Part shown: piece after piece, positions 1 through 7,978 of the stretch
Numbering within the stretch: the stretch's first letter is position 1
How the letters are laid out: every line of letters begins with the position of its first letter
The notes under the pieces: generated by a model
Databases searched by the model: none
Told to the model about the DNA's origin: nothing
The model's input: only the letters and a program-made list of their open reading frames with translations
Assembly: GCA_030684405.1 (NCBI GenBank)
Contig: JAUXYA010000011.1
Span: forward strand, 434,001-498,000
DNA from: Burkholderiales bacterium
GTDB lineage: Bacteria; Pseudomonadota; Gammaproteobacteria; Burkholderiales; SG8-41
Direction of reading: 5' to 3'
DNA: 64,000 bases
Made by a program: the position numbers and the translations under genes

Positions 1-794
1 ACGCCTATCCAGACACCGAGCAGACTCGAACGAACAATCAGCCAGCGATGCACAAAGGCATCGCGCACGCCCTGCCAGACGGTGCTGCGCTCCTCCGTCA
101 ACTGGCGATCGACGATCGATCCGCCCTTGACATAGAGCTTCATCATTTCCGCAACCGCAAAGAGGCCGATCATCGCGACCGGAAACGAGATACCCTCCAT
201 CAGGTAAAGAATGTCGAAGGTGTAGCGCGGCGTCGCCGTCACCGGGTCCATGCCGATGAATGCAATCAGTATGCCCAGCACGCTGGCGATCAATCCCTTC
301 ATCAGCGATCCCTCGCTGAAGGTGGCAATGATCGTCAGCCCCCACAGCGCCATCATCAGGTACTCGCTGGGCCCTAGTGCGAGCATGATCGGCCGAACCA
401 GCGGAATGCTGACGGCGAGGAATATCGCGCCGAGTATGCCGCCGAGCAGCGCGCCGGTCGCCGACGCGCCAAGCGCACGCGTCGCCTGCCCTTTTTTGGT
501 CATTGGGTAACCGTCGAAGCAGGAAGTCAGGCTTTTCGCCGCACCGGGTACATTGAATAGGATACCGGTGACGGAACTGCCCCAGATGGTTGCGATATGC
601 GCCCCCAGCAGCAGGGCGAGGGTTGCCGCCACCTCGAAGCCATGGGTGAAGGGCAGCAGAAGTGCCATGGCCACCACGCCGCCAAGTCCGGGCAGGATGC
701 CGATGACAAGGCCGTAGATCACCCCGATGAACATGAACACCATTGCCTGCGGGGTCATCAGTGCGGCAAGGCCCGCAACGATGGCGTCAATCAT
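1..794 (-). CDS. tctA: TctA-family tripartite tricarboxylate transporter large permease (C-terminus beyond window)
   Basis: This is the large, multi-spanning inner-membrane subunit of a tripartite tricarboxylate transporter, which moves carboxylates delivered by a periplasmic Bug/TctC protein. About 264 N-terminal residues are visible; the reading frame is still open at base 1. Near the N-terminus lies the family signature IGILPGLGGVVAMALLLP, followed by further hydrophobic stretches and the TctA-like segment ending in FNVPGAAKS. The ATG at 794 has a GGGAGGT ribosome-binding site about 8 bases upstream. No tctB or tctC gene lies immediately upstream within the window. The family assignment is firm; the substrate cannot be read from the sequence. 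Confidence 0.9.
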   Translation of the reverse strand, partial: MIDAIVAGLAALMTPQAMVFMFIGVIYGLVIGILPGLGGVVAMALLLPFTHGFEVAATLALLLGAHIATIWGSSVTGILFNVPGAAKSLTSCFDGYPMTKKGQATRALGASATGALLGGILGAIFLAVSIPLVRPIMLALGPSEYLMMALWGLTIIATFSEGSLMKGLIASVLGILIAFIGMDPVTATPRYTFDILYLMEGISFPVAMIGLFAVAEMMKLYVKGGSIVDRQLTEERSTVWQGVRDAFVHRWLIVRSSLLGVWIG

Positions 795-852
795 GCCCAG
801 TACCTCCCGCTGACAGCCGAGGGTTGCGGATGAAACCGATGCGCTGATTCAA
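787..852 (-). other. Possible 21-codon leader ORF overlapping the tctA start
   Basis: A TTG codon preceded by a strong AGGAGGAG ribosome-binding sequence opens a short frame (NQRIGFIRNPRLSAGGTGHD). Its TGA stop overlaps the tctA initiation region. The strong Shine-Dalgarno sequence has no other obvious gene. It could be a leader peptide coupling translation into tctA, or a remnant of a lost upstream tct gene. Seen: the ribosome-binding sequence and the open frame. Inferred: that it is translated. Confidence 0.25.
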
Positions 853-975
853 GAAAGACTCCTCCTGTCGCCGCATCTGGCCGGGCGCTTTTTTTGCGCA
901 TGCCTGGCCCGGATGCGCAGGAACTTTACCGCAAAACCTGCTGCCATGCCGCTGTCTTGCAACAACCAAATTGGA

Positions 976-1716
976 TCAGGCCGCTCCGGCCCTCGCCGCC
1001 GGCTGCAGCCCGCGCATGGTGTCCACTGCAAAACAGAGATCCTGCCAGGCCTTGGCCTTGTCGCTCAGTGTGCGCAGCAGGTACGCCGGGTGATAGGTGA
1101 CGATCAGGGGTATGCCGCGATACTCATGCACTTCTCCGCGCAGCACGGCAATGCTGGCATCGCGCTGAAGCAGGTTCACCGCTGCCACCTTGCCCAGCGC
1201 GACGATCAGCTTCGGCCGGATGAGTTCGATCTGCCGCTGCAGGTAAGCGGAGCAGGCCTGCGCCTCTTCCGCCACAGGATTGCGGTTGCCCGGTGGCCGG
1301 CATTTGACGATATTCGCAATGTAGACGTTCTCGCCGCGACGCAGATTGATGGCTGCCAGCATGTTGTCGAGCAACTTGCCGGCCTGGCCGACGAAAGGCT
1401 CGCCCTGCTCATCCTCTTCCGCGCCCGGCCCCTCGCCGACGAACAGCCAGTCCGCCTGCTCGTCGCCAACACCGAATACCGTCTTGTTGCGTTTCTCGTG
1501 CAGTCCGCAGGCGGTGCAGGACGTCACTTGCGCCTTCAACTCCGCCCAGTCAAGGCCCTGCACCGGGGCCGACTGTGCCCGGGGCACAGGCGAGGCTGCG
1601 CCAGGCTCGGCAGCAGGCGCAGACGCGGCTTCGGGTGCGCCGCGCAGGCGCCAGCGCACATCGATGCCGATTTCCCGCAGAATTTGGTCGCGACGCGTGT
1701 CGCCCGCTGTCGTCAC
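976..1716 (-). CDS. udg: Family 4 (Fe-S) uracil-DNA glycosylase
   Basis: The product should remove uracil from DNA to start base-excision repair. It is 246 residues long. The four cysteines expected to hold the [4Fe-4S] cluster are C67, C70, C139 and C155. The active-site motif GEGPGAEEDEQGEPFVG is at about 94-110 and the HPAYLLR motif starts at H209. Residues 25-55 are an Ala/Pro-rich linker between a short N-terminal segment and the catalytic domain, common in betaproteobacterial members once mistaken for polymerase-related proteins. The start overlaps the rimI stop by 4 bases, so tsaB-rimI-udg appears to be one translationally coupled unit. Confidence 0.95.
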   Translation of the reverse strand: MTTAGDTRRDQILREIGIDVRWRLRGAPEAASAPAAEPGAASPVPRAQSAPVQGLDWAELKAQVTSCTACGLHEKRNKTVFGVGDEQADWLFVGEGPGAEEDEQGEPFVGQAGKLLDNMLAAINLRRGENVYIANIVKCRPPGNRNPVAEEAQACSAYLQRQIELIRPKLIVALGKVAAVNLLQRDASIAVLRGEVHEYRGIPLIVTYHPAYLLRTLSDKAKAWQDLCFAVDTMRGLQPAARAGAA

Positions 1717-2174
1717 AGTTTTTTCTCCATGGTCACTGCGTCCTCGCGTCCCGCATCGTGCGGATAATAGTCGCGACGCCGTCCGATCTCGGCGAACCCA
1801 TGGCGCGCATACAGTGCGCGACCGGCGATATTGGATGCGCGCACCTCCAGGTACACCGTTGAAGCGCCGTGTTCACGCGCCAGCCGGATCACGAACACGA
1901 GCAGTTCGCTGCCCAGGCCCCGCCGCTGCAGTGGCGCTGCAATGCTCAGGTTCAGCAGATGCGCCTCACCCGCAGCGATCATCACCACGCAGTACCCGGC
2001 CATGCTGCCGGAATTCTCGATGATCCAGCAGTGGTAGCCGGCGTCCATGGAATCGGCAAAATTGCCGTGGGTCCAGGGATGACTGTAAACAGACCGCTCG
2101 ATGCCCTCGACGCAGTCGATGTCTTCCGCCGACATCGGGCGAAAACTGCGCACAGAATCGGGCAGCGCGCTCAT
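1713..2174 (-). CDS. rimI: Ribosomal protein S18 alanine N-acetyltransferase
   Basis: RimI is a GNAT enzyme that acetylates the N-terminal alanine of ribosomal protein S18. The 153-residue product has the acetyl-CoA pyrophosphate-binding loop QRRGLG at 83-88, the YLEVRASN strand with a candidate catalytic Glu at 110, and the C-terminal GRRRDYY segment typical of the family. It overlaps tsaB upstream and udg downstream by 4 bases each (ATGA-type junctions). The tsaB-rimI pairing is a common bacterial arrangement and supports RimI over a generic GNAT label. Confidence 0.92.
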   Translation of the reverse strand: MSALPDSVRSFRPMSAEDIDCVEGIERSVYSHPWTHGNFADSMDAGYHCWIIENSGSMAGYCVVMIAAGEAHLLNLSIAAPLQRRGLGSELLVFVIRLAREHGASTVYLEVRASNIAGRALYARHGFAEIGRRRDYYPHDAGREDAVTMEKKL

Positions 2175-2842
2175 CGTTCGTCGGTCTTCAGTGCAACGCG
2201 GTCGCGCACATAGAACGGCGCCGCCGCATCTGCAGGAACACCGCCGCCGGCGGCAAACACCGGCGCGGCAAGACGCGCAAGGTCCCGGGCCTGGGGCACG
2301 AGGTCGGCGATCACGTCTTCCAGCAACGCGTCATAACGTTGCCGCAGCACTTCGCCATATGCCGCGAAGCCGCTGCCGCAACCGGTCCAGCGCGCAGACG
2401 GCAACTCCGGCACCGCTCCCGGCGCACACACGCGCGGCGCCGACACCTCTATCCATTCATCGCCTGCGCGCCGGTAAGCCGCGTGGTAGACCTCACCCAT
2501 GCGCGCGTCCAGGCAACAGATGACCGCATCGGCACCGCAGCCCGCGGCCATCGCCCGCAGAGTGCCGATGCCGGCCAGCGGGATGTCCGTCGGGAAAGCA
2601 AGTCCCTGCGCCACTGCGCAGGCCACGCGCAATCCCGTGAACGAACCCGGACCGGCGCCGAAGGCAATTCCCGAAAGCGCCTGCAGCTTGAGGCCGGCCT
2701 CGGCCAGTGCCGCATCCGCCATCGCAATCAGCATCTCGGAGTGCGATTGCCCGGCGCGTGCAGCGCGCTCGAAGACCGCGCCGTCGCGCCACACCGCGGC
2801 ACTGCAGTGCTCGGTCGATGCATCGAGGGCCAATAGGTTCAT
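2171..2842 (-). CDS. tsaB: tRNA threonylcarbamoyladenosine biosynthesis protein TsaB
   Basis: TsaB is the ASKHA-fold partner that scaffolds TsaD and TsaE in making t6A at position 37 of ANN-decoding tRNAs. The product is about 223 residues from the ATG at 2842. It begins with the ATPase-like strand LLALDAST and contains the family signature GPGSFTGLRVACAVAQGLA. An in-frame extension reaches back to 2902, but homology begins at MNLLALDAST, so the internal ATG is preferred. It is first in the tsaB-rimI-udg unit. Confidence 0.93.
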   Translation of the reverse strand: MNLLALDASTEHCSAAVWRDGAVFERAARAGQSHSEMLIAMADAALAEAGLKLQALSGIAFGAGPGSFTGLRVACAVAQGLAFPTDIPLAGIGTLRAMAAGCGADAVICCLDARMGEVYHAAYRRAGDEWIEVSAPRVCAPGAVPELPSARWTGCGSGFAAYGEVLRQRYDALLEDVIADLVPQARDLARLAAPVFAAGGGVPADAAAPFYVRDRVALKTDER

Positions 2843-2913
2843 GATCTGTTTACCATCCGCATCCGGCGATTGTAGCCGAGCCGGCGGCGGCGTTCGCGGC
2901 ATGCGGCCTGCGT

Positions 2914-2919
2914 TATACT
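2914..2919 (+). promoter_or_regulatory. Candidate -10 box for the small membrane protein gene
   Basis: TATACT lies about 50 bases before the ATG at 2969 in the gap between divergent tsaB and the small membrane protein gene. No clear -35 hexamer is visible, so this is a weak assignment. Confidence 0.3.
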
Positions 2920-2968
2920 GCAGCGGTCAACGCATGTCGAACATCCACACGGAGCACCCGCCCAACAC

Positions 2969-3286
2969 ATGAAATCACTGCTCACCATGCTGGGTTCACT
3001 GCTGGTCGGCGCGCTGATCATGCTGGGAATCGGCGGCACCGCTTACCATCTGTTCCGCGAGAATGGCCTGCTCTCCAAAGGCCTCGGCGCGCTGTGGAGT
3101 GCGCAGTACGAGGCGCCGGTGATGACCGTGGTCCTGATCATCGCCGCTTTTTTCGTGATCAAGGCGTTGCGCGGCGCGCAGATCGGCAACAAGCGCGAAA
3201 GCAAGATTCCGGATTTCATCCTCTTCGCCTTCATCGCCACTGGTATTTTTTACCTCGGCCGGCTGCTCACCAGCGGCCACATCTAG
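2969..3286 (+). CDS. Small membrane protein, function unknown
   Basis: This 105-residue protein is not assigned to a functional family here. It has three hydrophobic segments (about residues 5-25, 50-66 and 82-98), separated by a short segment with a conserved-looking YHLFRENG stretch and a basic loop (GNKRESK). It is probably an inner-membrane protein. It is divergent from tsaB and lies 56 bases upstream of the RidA-like gene, so the two may be cotranscribed. Confidence 0.7.
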   Translation: MKSLLTMLGSLLVGALIMLGIGGTAYHLFRENGLLSKGLGALWSAQYEAPVMTVVLIIAAFFVIKALRGAQIGNKRESKIPDFILFAFIATGIFYLGRLLTSGHI

Positions 3287-3342
3287 CTGCTCTGGCCGGA
3301 CAGCGCCCCCCTCATCACAAAAACCTTAAAGGAGCCCCAACA

Positions 3343-3693
3343 ATGACCGACATCAAGCGATTCAACAGCGACAAGCGACTCTCCCGCGCCGTGGTTTATG
3401 GCAATACGGTCTATCTTGCCGGCATCACCGCTGACGACCGCAGCAAGGGCATGCGCGCCCAGACCGCGGAGATCCTTGCCAAGATCGACGCCCTGCTGAA
3501 AACCGCCGGTACCGACAAGGCGAAGTTGCTGTCGGCGACGATTTGGGTCAGCGACATGCGCGCAAAGCCGGAAATGGACGAAGCCTGGGCAGCCTGGGCG
3601 GATCAGCAGAATCTGCCGGCGCGTGCCTGCGTCGAGGCCCGCCTCGGCTCGCCGGACACGCTGGTGGAAATCATGGTGCAGGCGGCCAAGTAA
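3343..3693 (+). CDS. RidA/YjgF-family protein
   Basis: RidA-family proteins are small trimeric enzymes that hydrolyse reactive imine/enamine intermediates made by PLP enzymes. The 116-residue product matches the whole family length, with the GNTVYLAGITADDRSKGM segment near the N-terminus and the characteristic LPARACVEARL strand containing the Arg used to bind substrate carboxylate. An AAAGGAG ribosome-binding site lies 8 bases before the ATG at 3343, which decides the start over longer in-frame options. Subfamily and true substrate cannot be told from this sequence. Confidence 0.9.
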   Translation: MTDIKRFNSDKRLSRAVVYGNTVYLAGITADDRSKGMRAQTAEILAKIDALLKTAGTDKAKLLSATIWVSDMRAKPEMDEAWAAWADQQNLPARACVEARLGSPDTLVEIMVQAAK

Positions 3694-3706
3694 CCGCCCC
3701 GCAGAT

Positions 3707-4840
3707 TCAGGCCTTGGCGCGCGCCTTGGCCTTGATTTCGATGCCTGCCCAGCGCGCCAGGTCGCGGTGGATGCGGGCCACCCTTTCGGTCTGGCCTTTC
3801 GCCGGAAACCGTTCATAGAATCCGTCGCCCCTGAACTGCGCCTTCTGCGCGGCCCAGGGTGACAGCCGTTCCTCCCAACGCTTGACCCGTCCCTGCACCG
3901 GCTCGGCATCCGCACGGGCAAGATCCGCGCAGACCCGGATCATCGCCTTCAGCGTCACCGGCTTGGTGACCTGAAAGGGGTCGATTCCCCAGGCCTCGCC
4001 CCACACCTTCTGCGCCGCCTTCAGGAAATCACGGATGATTTCGTAGTAGCGCTCGCTCTCGCGATAGAGGTTGCTGGTGCGGCTGATCTTGCGCCAGTCA
4101 CTGCTGACCCAGCGGTGCAGTTCGTTGAACAGCTCAGCCTGCAGGATCCACTTGTCCTTCTGGCTGCGCCCGCCAAGGCGGTTGATGCGGTATTGCAACG
4201 GACTGTCGTCCTCGCTGTAGAGGTCTTCCACCAGGCGCGCGGCAAAGCGCTTGTCGGGATCAGCCCAGGACACGCGTTCGTACAGATCGACCAGGTGGCT
4301 CTTGTTGATGCGCGTCGGCGTTGAATTGATGATGACGAACATTTCGGCGGCAAAATCCTCGCTGCGGCCGTCAAAAATCACGCAGGGCACGTTGATCGAC
4401 GCAGCCTCCGCCGGGTGCTCCATCAGGTAAAACTTCAGCGCGGCAAGGCGATGCTGGCCATCGATGATCAGGTATTTGGATGCAGGTTCGGCGAGCTGCC
4501 CCACCGTGTCCTGCCCGGACATCGCGGTAAAACGCAGTTCATCGGAAGTGAACAGCAGCACGGTGCCGGGAATCGGTGGCTGGCTGACCGCCATTTCGTA
4601 GAAATTGCGCAACTGGCGCACCTTCGACTTCGACATCTGTCGCTGGAAGGCCTCGTCAGTGCTTTCCACGCGGGCAATGAACTGGGCAATCTCGTCATGC
4701 TGGGGCAGGCTTTGTGGCTCGATCTGCTCACCGTCGCCATAAAAGCGGCTGATGAATCTGACCCGTTCCAGCACCTCCTTTGCCGGATAACTTGCAAAGT
4801 AGAACACGCCGTCTTTTTGTCTTATGCGCGTTGCCAGCAT
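3707..4840 (-). CDS. DGQHR-domain protein (DndB-like)
   Basis: The 377-residue product carries the diagnostic IIDGQHRLAALKF motif at about 123-135. It also has the downstream NSTPTRINKSHLVDLYE segment found in DGQHR/DndB-type proteins. Family members include DndB, the regulator of DNA phosphorothioation clusters, and proteins in defence and mobile loci. No dndCDE, restriction, transposase or phage genes lie beside it; its neighbours are a RidA gene (convergent) and a small exported protein. It is therefore an orphan member whose role cannot be stated. The start at the ATG at 4840 is the first in a long, well-conserved frame. Confidence 0.75.
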   Translation of the reverse strand: MLATRIRQKDGVFYFASYPAKEVLERVRFISRFYGDGEQIEPQSLPQHDEIAQFIARVESTDEAFQRQMSKSKVRQLRNFYEMAVSQPPIPGTVLLFTSDELRFTAMSGQDTVGQLAEPASKYLIIDGQHRLAALKFYLMEHPAEAASINVPCVIFDGRSEDFAAEMFVIINSTPTRINKSHLVDLYERVSWADPDKRFAARLVEDLYSEDDSPLQYRINRLGGRSQKDKWILQAELFNELHRWVSSDWRKISRTSNLYRESERYYEIIRDFLKAAQKVWGEAWGIDPFQVTKPVTLKAMIRVCADLARADAEPVQGRVKRWEERLSPWAAQKAQFRGDGFYERFPAKGQTERVARIHRDLARWAGIEIKAKARAKA

Positions 4841-5206
4841 GGTGGCTGATCCCTTCGTATTGTAAGTACTTGGCGGACCGCAGAAATTCCCCTATTGCGG
4901 ATATGCCGCCTGGATTTCGGCTGTCATTCTAGCGTTCGCGTCCCCCGAAAAGCGAGGCTTGCACTCATCCACAACCCGATGTTTTTAATTTTATTAATAT
5001 AATCAATTACTTATAATAATAGCCATGCTGACTGAAACGGTAAATTTCGCAATATGCGAAAGAATACGGCCTGATGAAAGCTGCCACAAGCGAAAAACCG
5101 GCGCCCGACGCCCACTAAAAACCATTCCAATCAGCGGTCTGCGCCGATTGCAGCGCAGGAATGCCGCCGGGGCGCGGCAAACTCCTGCCGCAGGCGTGAA
5201 TCCAGG
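4841..5206. other. Intergenic stretch with an AT-rich element
   Basis: These 366 bases lie upstream of the DGQHR gene. Bases 4988-5020 are one copy of the AT-rich dispersed element. The rest shows no convincing gene: a 68-codon frame from 5025 has a basic, low-complexity composition and no recognisable domain. The DGQHR promoter should lie in the right-hand neighbourhood of 4841-4990, but no clear -35/-10 pair was found. Confidence 0.5.
4988..5020 (+). repeat. AT-rich dispersed element, copy 1
   Basis: The sequence contains TAATCAATTACTTATAATAA preceded by ATTTTATTAATA. The AATCAA-N4-TTA core matches the IHF consensus WATCAANNNNTTR exactly and stands out in otherwise GC-rich DNA. Similar copies occur at eight other places in the window. 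Confidence 0.6.
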
Positions 5207-5473
5207 TCAGCGCTCGGGCCGTGGCTTGTAGATTTCCCGCCGCGCCTTGTCGAGATCGCGATGCAGGCCGCGCCGTTCCTCGTCGGACAGGCGCTGCGGG
5301 CGCTCCTGGCGCTCGAAGCGCTCGGGTCGGTCCGCACCCCGCTCGCGTGGGCTGTTGCGGTCAAGGCGGTCAGGGCGCCCCTCTGCGGCACGCAGTTCGC
5401 GCCAGGGTCCGGCAGCAGCCGGAGCAACCTGCAGGGCCGCAAACGCCAGAACAATCGCCAACCAGACTTTCAT
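5207..5473 (-). CDS. Small exported Arg/Glu-rich protein, function unknown
   Basis: The 88-residue product starts with a clear signal peptide (MKVWLAIVLAFAALQVAPAAA, about residues 1-21). A highly charged mature region rich in Arg and Glu follows, including the segment RLSDEERRGLHRDLDKARRE, which is probably helical. Small periplasmic proteins of this composition are common in betaproteobacteria and have no assigned role. The ATG at 5473 is chosen over an upstream in-frame ATG because the signal peptide begins there and a GGAG-type ribosome-binding site precedes it. Confidence 0.65.
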   Translation of the reverse strand: MKVWLAIVLAFAALQVAPAAAGPWRELRAAEGRPDRLDRNSPRERGADRPERFERQERPQRLSDEERRGLHRDLDKARREIYKPRPER

Positions 5474-5609
5474 GCACCGTACTCCGTTCAAAATTAAAGC
5501 ACCGGATTCACCATGACTTGATTGTATATGCGCCACCGCAGGCGCGGATGCAATCACGGACACGGGAAGGCTTTAACCCGCATTAAGCCACGCCATTCTC
5601 GCCGCCGGC

Positions 5610-5718
5610 TGTAAACAGACTGTTTCAGGCAAAGCTTAGTGTGTAAGCAGGTGTTTCGACCTTGCCGCGATGGCGCGCAACTCACTCCACGCGGGCTCAT
5701 TTGTAAGCGATTGTTTCA
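5610..5718 (+). promoter_or_regulatory. Three phased repeats upstream of ompR (candidate OmpR sites)
   Basis: Three copies of a TGTAARC...TGTTTC repeat lie at 5610-5627, 5642-5658 and 5702-5718. Start-to-start spacings are 32 and 60 bases, close to three and six helical turns. The reverse complement reads TGAAACA...TTACA, which resembles OmpR-type half sites. They lie 42-150 bases before the ompR start, so autoregulation is the natural reading. The repeats are seen; OmpR binding is inferred. Confidence 0.5.
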
Positions 5719-5759
5719 AAAGCATGGCTAGGCCACGCCGAACTGAGTACGATTGGCAC

Positions 5760-6500
5760 ATGACACAGACCAAGACCCGGATCCTGGTGGTTGACGATGA
5801 CGCAAGATTGCGCGACCTCCTCAACCGCTACCTTGCCGAGCAGGGTTACGTCGTGCGCGTCGTTGCTGATGCCACGGAGATGAATCGCCAGCTCACGCGC
5901 GAGCGTTTTGAACTGATGATCCTTGACCTGATGCTGCCCGGAGAAGATGGACTGTCGATCTGCAGGCGGCTGCGTGGCAGTGGCGAAACGATGCCCATCA
6001 TCATGCTCACAGCCAAGGGCGACGACGTTGACCGCATCGTCGGACTCGAGATCGGAGCCGATGACTACATGCCCAAACCCTTCAATCCGCGCGAACTGGT
6101 GGCACGCATCCAGGCCGTGCTGCGCCGGCAGCCACCGCCGGCACCGCCGGGCGCACCCGGCAACGCGGATCAGACCATCGAGTTCGGGGACTTCCGGCTC
6201 AACCTCGGCACCCGCAGCCTGACCAAAGCCGGCGCCGGGATCACGCTGACCACCGGAGAATTCGCGCTGCTGAAAGTGCTCGCCGAGCATCCGCGTACGC
6301 CGATGTCCCGCGACAAGCTGATGGAACTCGCGCGCGGCAGGGAATTCGGTGCTTTCGACCGCTCGATCGACGTGCAGGTGTCGCGGCTGCGCAAGCTGAT
6401 CGAAGCCGACCCCGCGAAACCCGCCTTCATCCAGACTGTCTGGGGCTTTGGCTATGTGTTCATTCCTGACGGGAAGGGTGGCGGGACGAGTGCACAGTGA
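5760..6500 (+). CDS. ompR: OmpR-family response regulator
   Basis: OmpR is a DNA-binding response regulator phosphorylated by EnvZ, classically in response to osmotic or envelope conditions. The 246-residue product has an N-terminal receiver domain with acidic pocket VDDDA, phospho-acceptor D56 in LILDLMLPGEDG, and the KPFNP loop. A short Pro-rich linker leads to a winged-helix domain ending in the typical TVWGFGYVFIP. The ATG at 5760 begins the receiver domain; a frame extension to 5670 has no homology. envZ follows after a 158-base repeat-filled gap. Confidence 0.95.
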   Translation: MTQTKTRILVVDDDARLRDLLNRYLAEQGYVVRVVADATEMNRQLTRERFELMILDLMLPGEDGLSICRRLRGSGETMPIIMLTAKGDDVDRIVGLEIGADDYMPKPFNPRELVARIQAVLRRQPPPAPPGAPGNADQTIEFGDFRLNLGTRSLTKAGAGITLTTGEFALLKVLAEHPRTPMSRDKLMELARGREFGAFDRSIDVQVSRLRKLIEADPAKPAFIQTVWGFGYVFIPDGKGGGTSAQ

Positions 6501-6507
6501 ATGGCAG

Positions 6508-6655
6508 GCAGTAAGCAGTAAGCGGTGAACGGTGAACGGTGAACAGAAAAACCATTCCCCCGCATAATTCCGCCACTTGCCGCTCACCCCTCGTCACCCG
6601 TCACCCCTCACTCCTTACTGCTCACTCCTCACTCCTTACTCCTTACTGCTCACCA
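6508..6655. repeat. Heptad repeat cluster with inverted arms between ompR and envZ
   Basis: The left part (6508-6545) is built of tandem AGTAAGC and GGTGAAC units. The right part (about 6576-6655) is built of CTCACTC, CTTACTG and CGTCACC units. Because the right units are near reverse complements of the left ones, the spacer can fold into a long imperfect hairpin. A related one-sided cluster occurs at 16917-16987. Confidence 0.7.
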
Positions 6656-6658
6656 ACC

Positions 6659-7978
6659 ATGACCCCCTGGCCGCGAACGCTGCTGTGGCGCAGCGTGCTG
6701 CTGATCGCGGCACTGCTGGCGGTCGCTCATCTCGCCTGGCTGCAGATTTTCCGCGCTTCCGAGATGGAACCGCGCGCGCTGCAGGCCGCGCAGCAGGTCG
6801 CCAGCGTGGTGAACCTTACGCGTGCAGCGCTGGTGACCGCCGAGCCGGGGCGCCGTTTCGCGCTGCTCGACGAACTGGCGCAGCGTGAAGGCATACAGGT
6901 CTATGCCGGCGATCCGCAGGAAGCTGTTCCGGAGCTGCCCGAGCGCCCTTTTCTGCGCATCATGCAGGCACGCCTGCAGCAGGACCTCGGGCCGCAGACC
7001 CGCTTCGCGCTGGAACGCAACGGCGTTGCCGGCGTGTGGGTGAGCTTCCGCATCGACGAGGAAGAATTCTGGGTTTCGCTGCCGCGCTCGCGCATCGAGC
7101 GCGACAGCTCGCTGCGCTGGATCGGCTGGGGCGCACTGGTGCTGGCGCTAGCCATGATTGGCGCCTTCGTCATCGTTGTCCGCATCAATCGCCCGCTGCG
7201 CGAACTGCAGCGTGCGGCCGCGGAACTCGGCCGCGGCGCGACGCCCTCCCCGGTTGCCGAATCCGGTCCCGAGGAAATCCGCTCGCTGGCACGAACCTTC
7301 AACCAGATGGCCGCCGACATCCGGCGCCAGGACGAGGAACGTGCGCTGCTGCTCGCCGGAGTGTCGCATGACCTGCGCACTCCGCTGGCGCGTATCCGCA
7401 TTGCGCTGGAAATGCTCGACGAACGCGGCGCGAGCAATCTGAAAGCGGGCGTCGCCCAGGACATCGGCGACATTGATGCCGCGATCGGCCAGTTCCTCGA
7501 CTTCGCGCGCGCGCCGGATGCGGAAGCCGTGACCGGACAATCCGACCTCAACGCCTTGGCGCAGTCGGTGGTCGAGCGCTACACGCGCAGCGGCAAGGCA
7601 GTGCACTTCACACCCGCGCCCCTGCCGCCTCTGCCACTGCGCACCCGGGCCATGCAGCGCGTGATTGCCAACCTGATCGACAACGCGCTGCGCCACGGCG
7701 GCGACAGCGTCGAGGTTGTTACCGGCAGCGGCAATGGCAACGACGGCGGCGCCTTCCTCGAAGTGCTGGATCGCGGCCCCGGCATACCTGCGTCTGAGGT
7801 CCCGCGCATGCTGCAGCCCTTTACGCGCATGGACGACGCACGTTCGACCAGCGGCACCGGCCTGGGACTCGCCATTGTCGATCGCATCATGCGCCTGCAT
7901 GGTGGCCGCATCCTTTTGCTGTCGCGTGACGGTGGCGGGCTGCGCGCCCGCATCGAACTACCGGCGCAGGCGGAATGA
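6659..7978 (+). CDS. envZ: EnvZ-type osmosensor histidine kinase
   Basis: This membrane sensor kinase is the partner of OmpR. The 439-residue product has TM1 (about 10-31), a periplasmic sensor region, TM2 (about 158-180) and a HAMP domain. The HisKA domain follows with phospho-acceptor H237 in AGVSHDLRTPLARIR, and then an ATPase domain with N box NLIDNALRHGG, G1 DRGPGIP and G2 GTGLGLAIVDR. The ATG at 6659 is preferred: residues upstream in frame are encoded by the heptad repeats and are not protein-like. Its end overlaps the convergent cNMP-binding gene by 21 bases. Confidence 0.95.
   Translation: MTPWPRTLLWRSVLLIAALLAVAHLAWLQIFRASEMEPRALQAAQQVASVVNLTRAALVTAEPGRRFALLDELAQREGIQVYAGDPQEAVPELPERPFLRIMQARLQQDLGPQTRFALERNGVAGVWVSFRIDEEEFWVSLPRSRIERDSSLRWIGWGALVLALAMIGAFVIVVRINRPLRELQRAAAELGRGATPSPVAESGPEEIRSLARTFNQMAADIRRQDEERALLLAGVSHDLRTPLARIRIALEMLDERGASNLKAGVAQDIGDIDAAIGQFLDFARAPDAEAVTGQSDLNALAQSVVERYTRSGKAVHFTPAPLPPLPLRTRAMQRVIANLIDNALRHGGDSVEVVTGSGNGNDGGAFLEVLDRGPGIPASEVPRMLQPFTRMDDARSTSGTGLGLAIVDRIMRLHGGRILLLSRDGGGLRARIELPAQAE

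Noticed and set aside
5025-5231. A 68-codon frame after the first AT-rich element
   Set aside because: Basic, low-complexity composition, no ribosome-binding site, and its end runs under the exported protein gene.
6508-6655. Regular short repeats considered as a CRISPR array
   Set aside because: Units are seven bases with no spacers of constant length, and the arms are inverted to each other; no cas genes are present.
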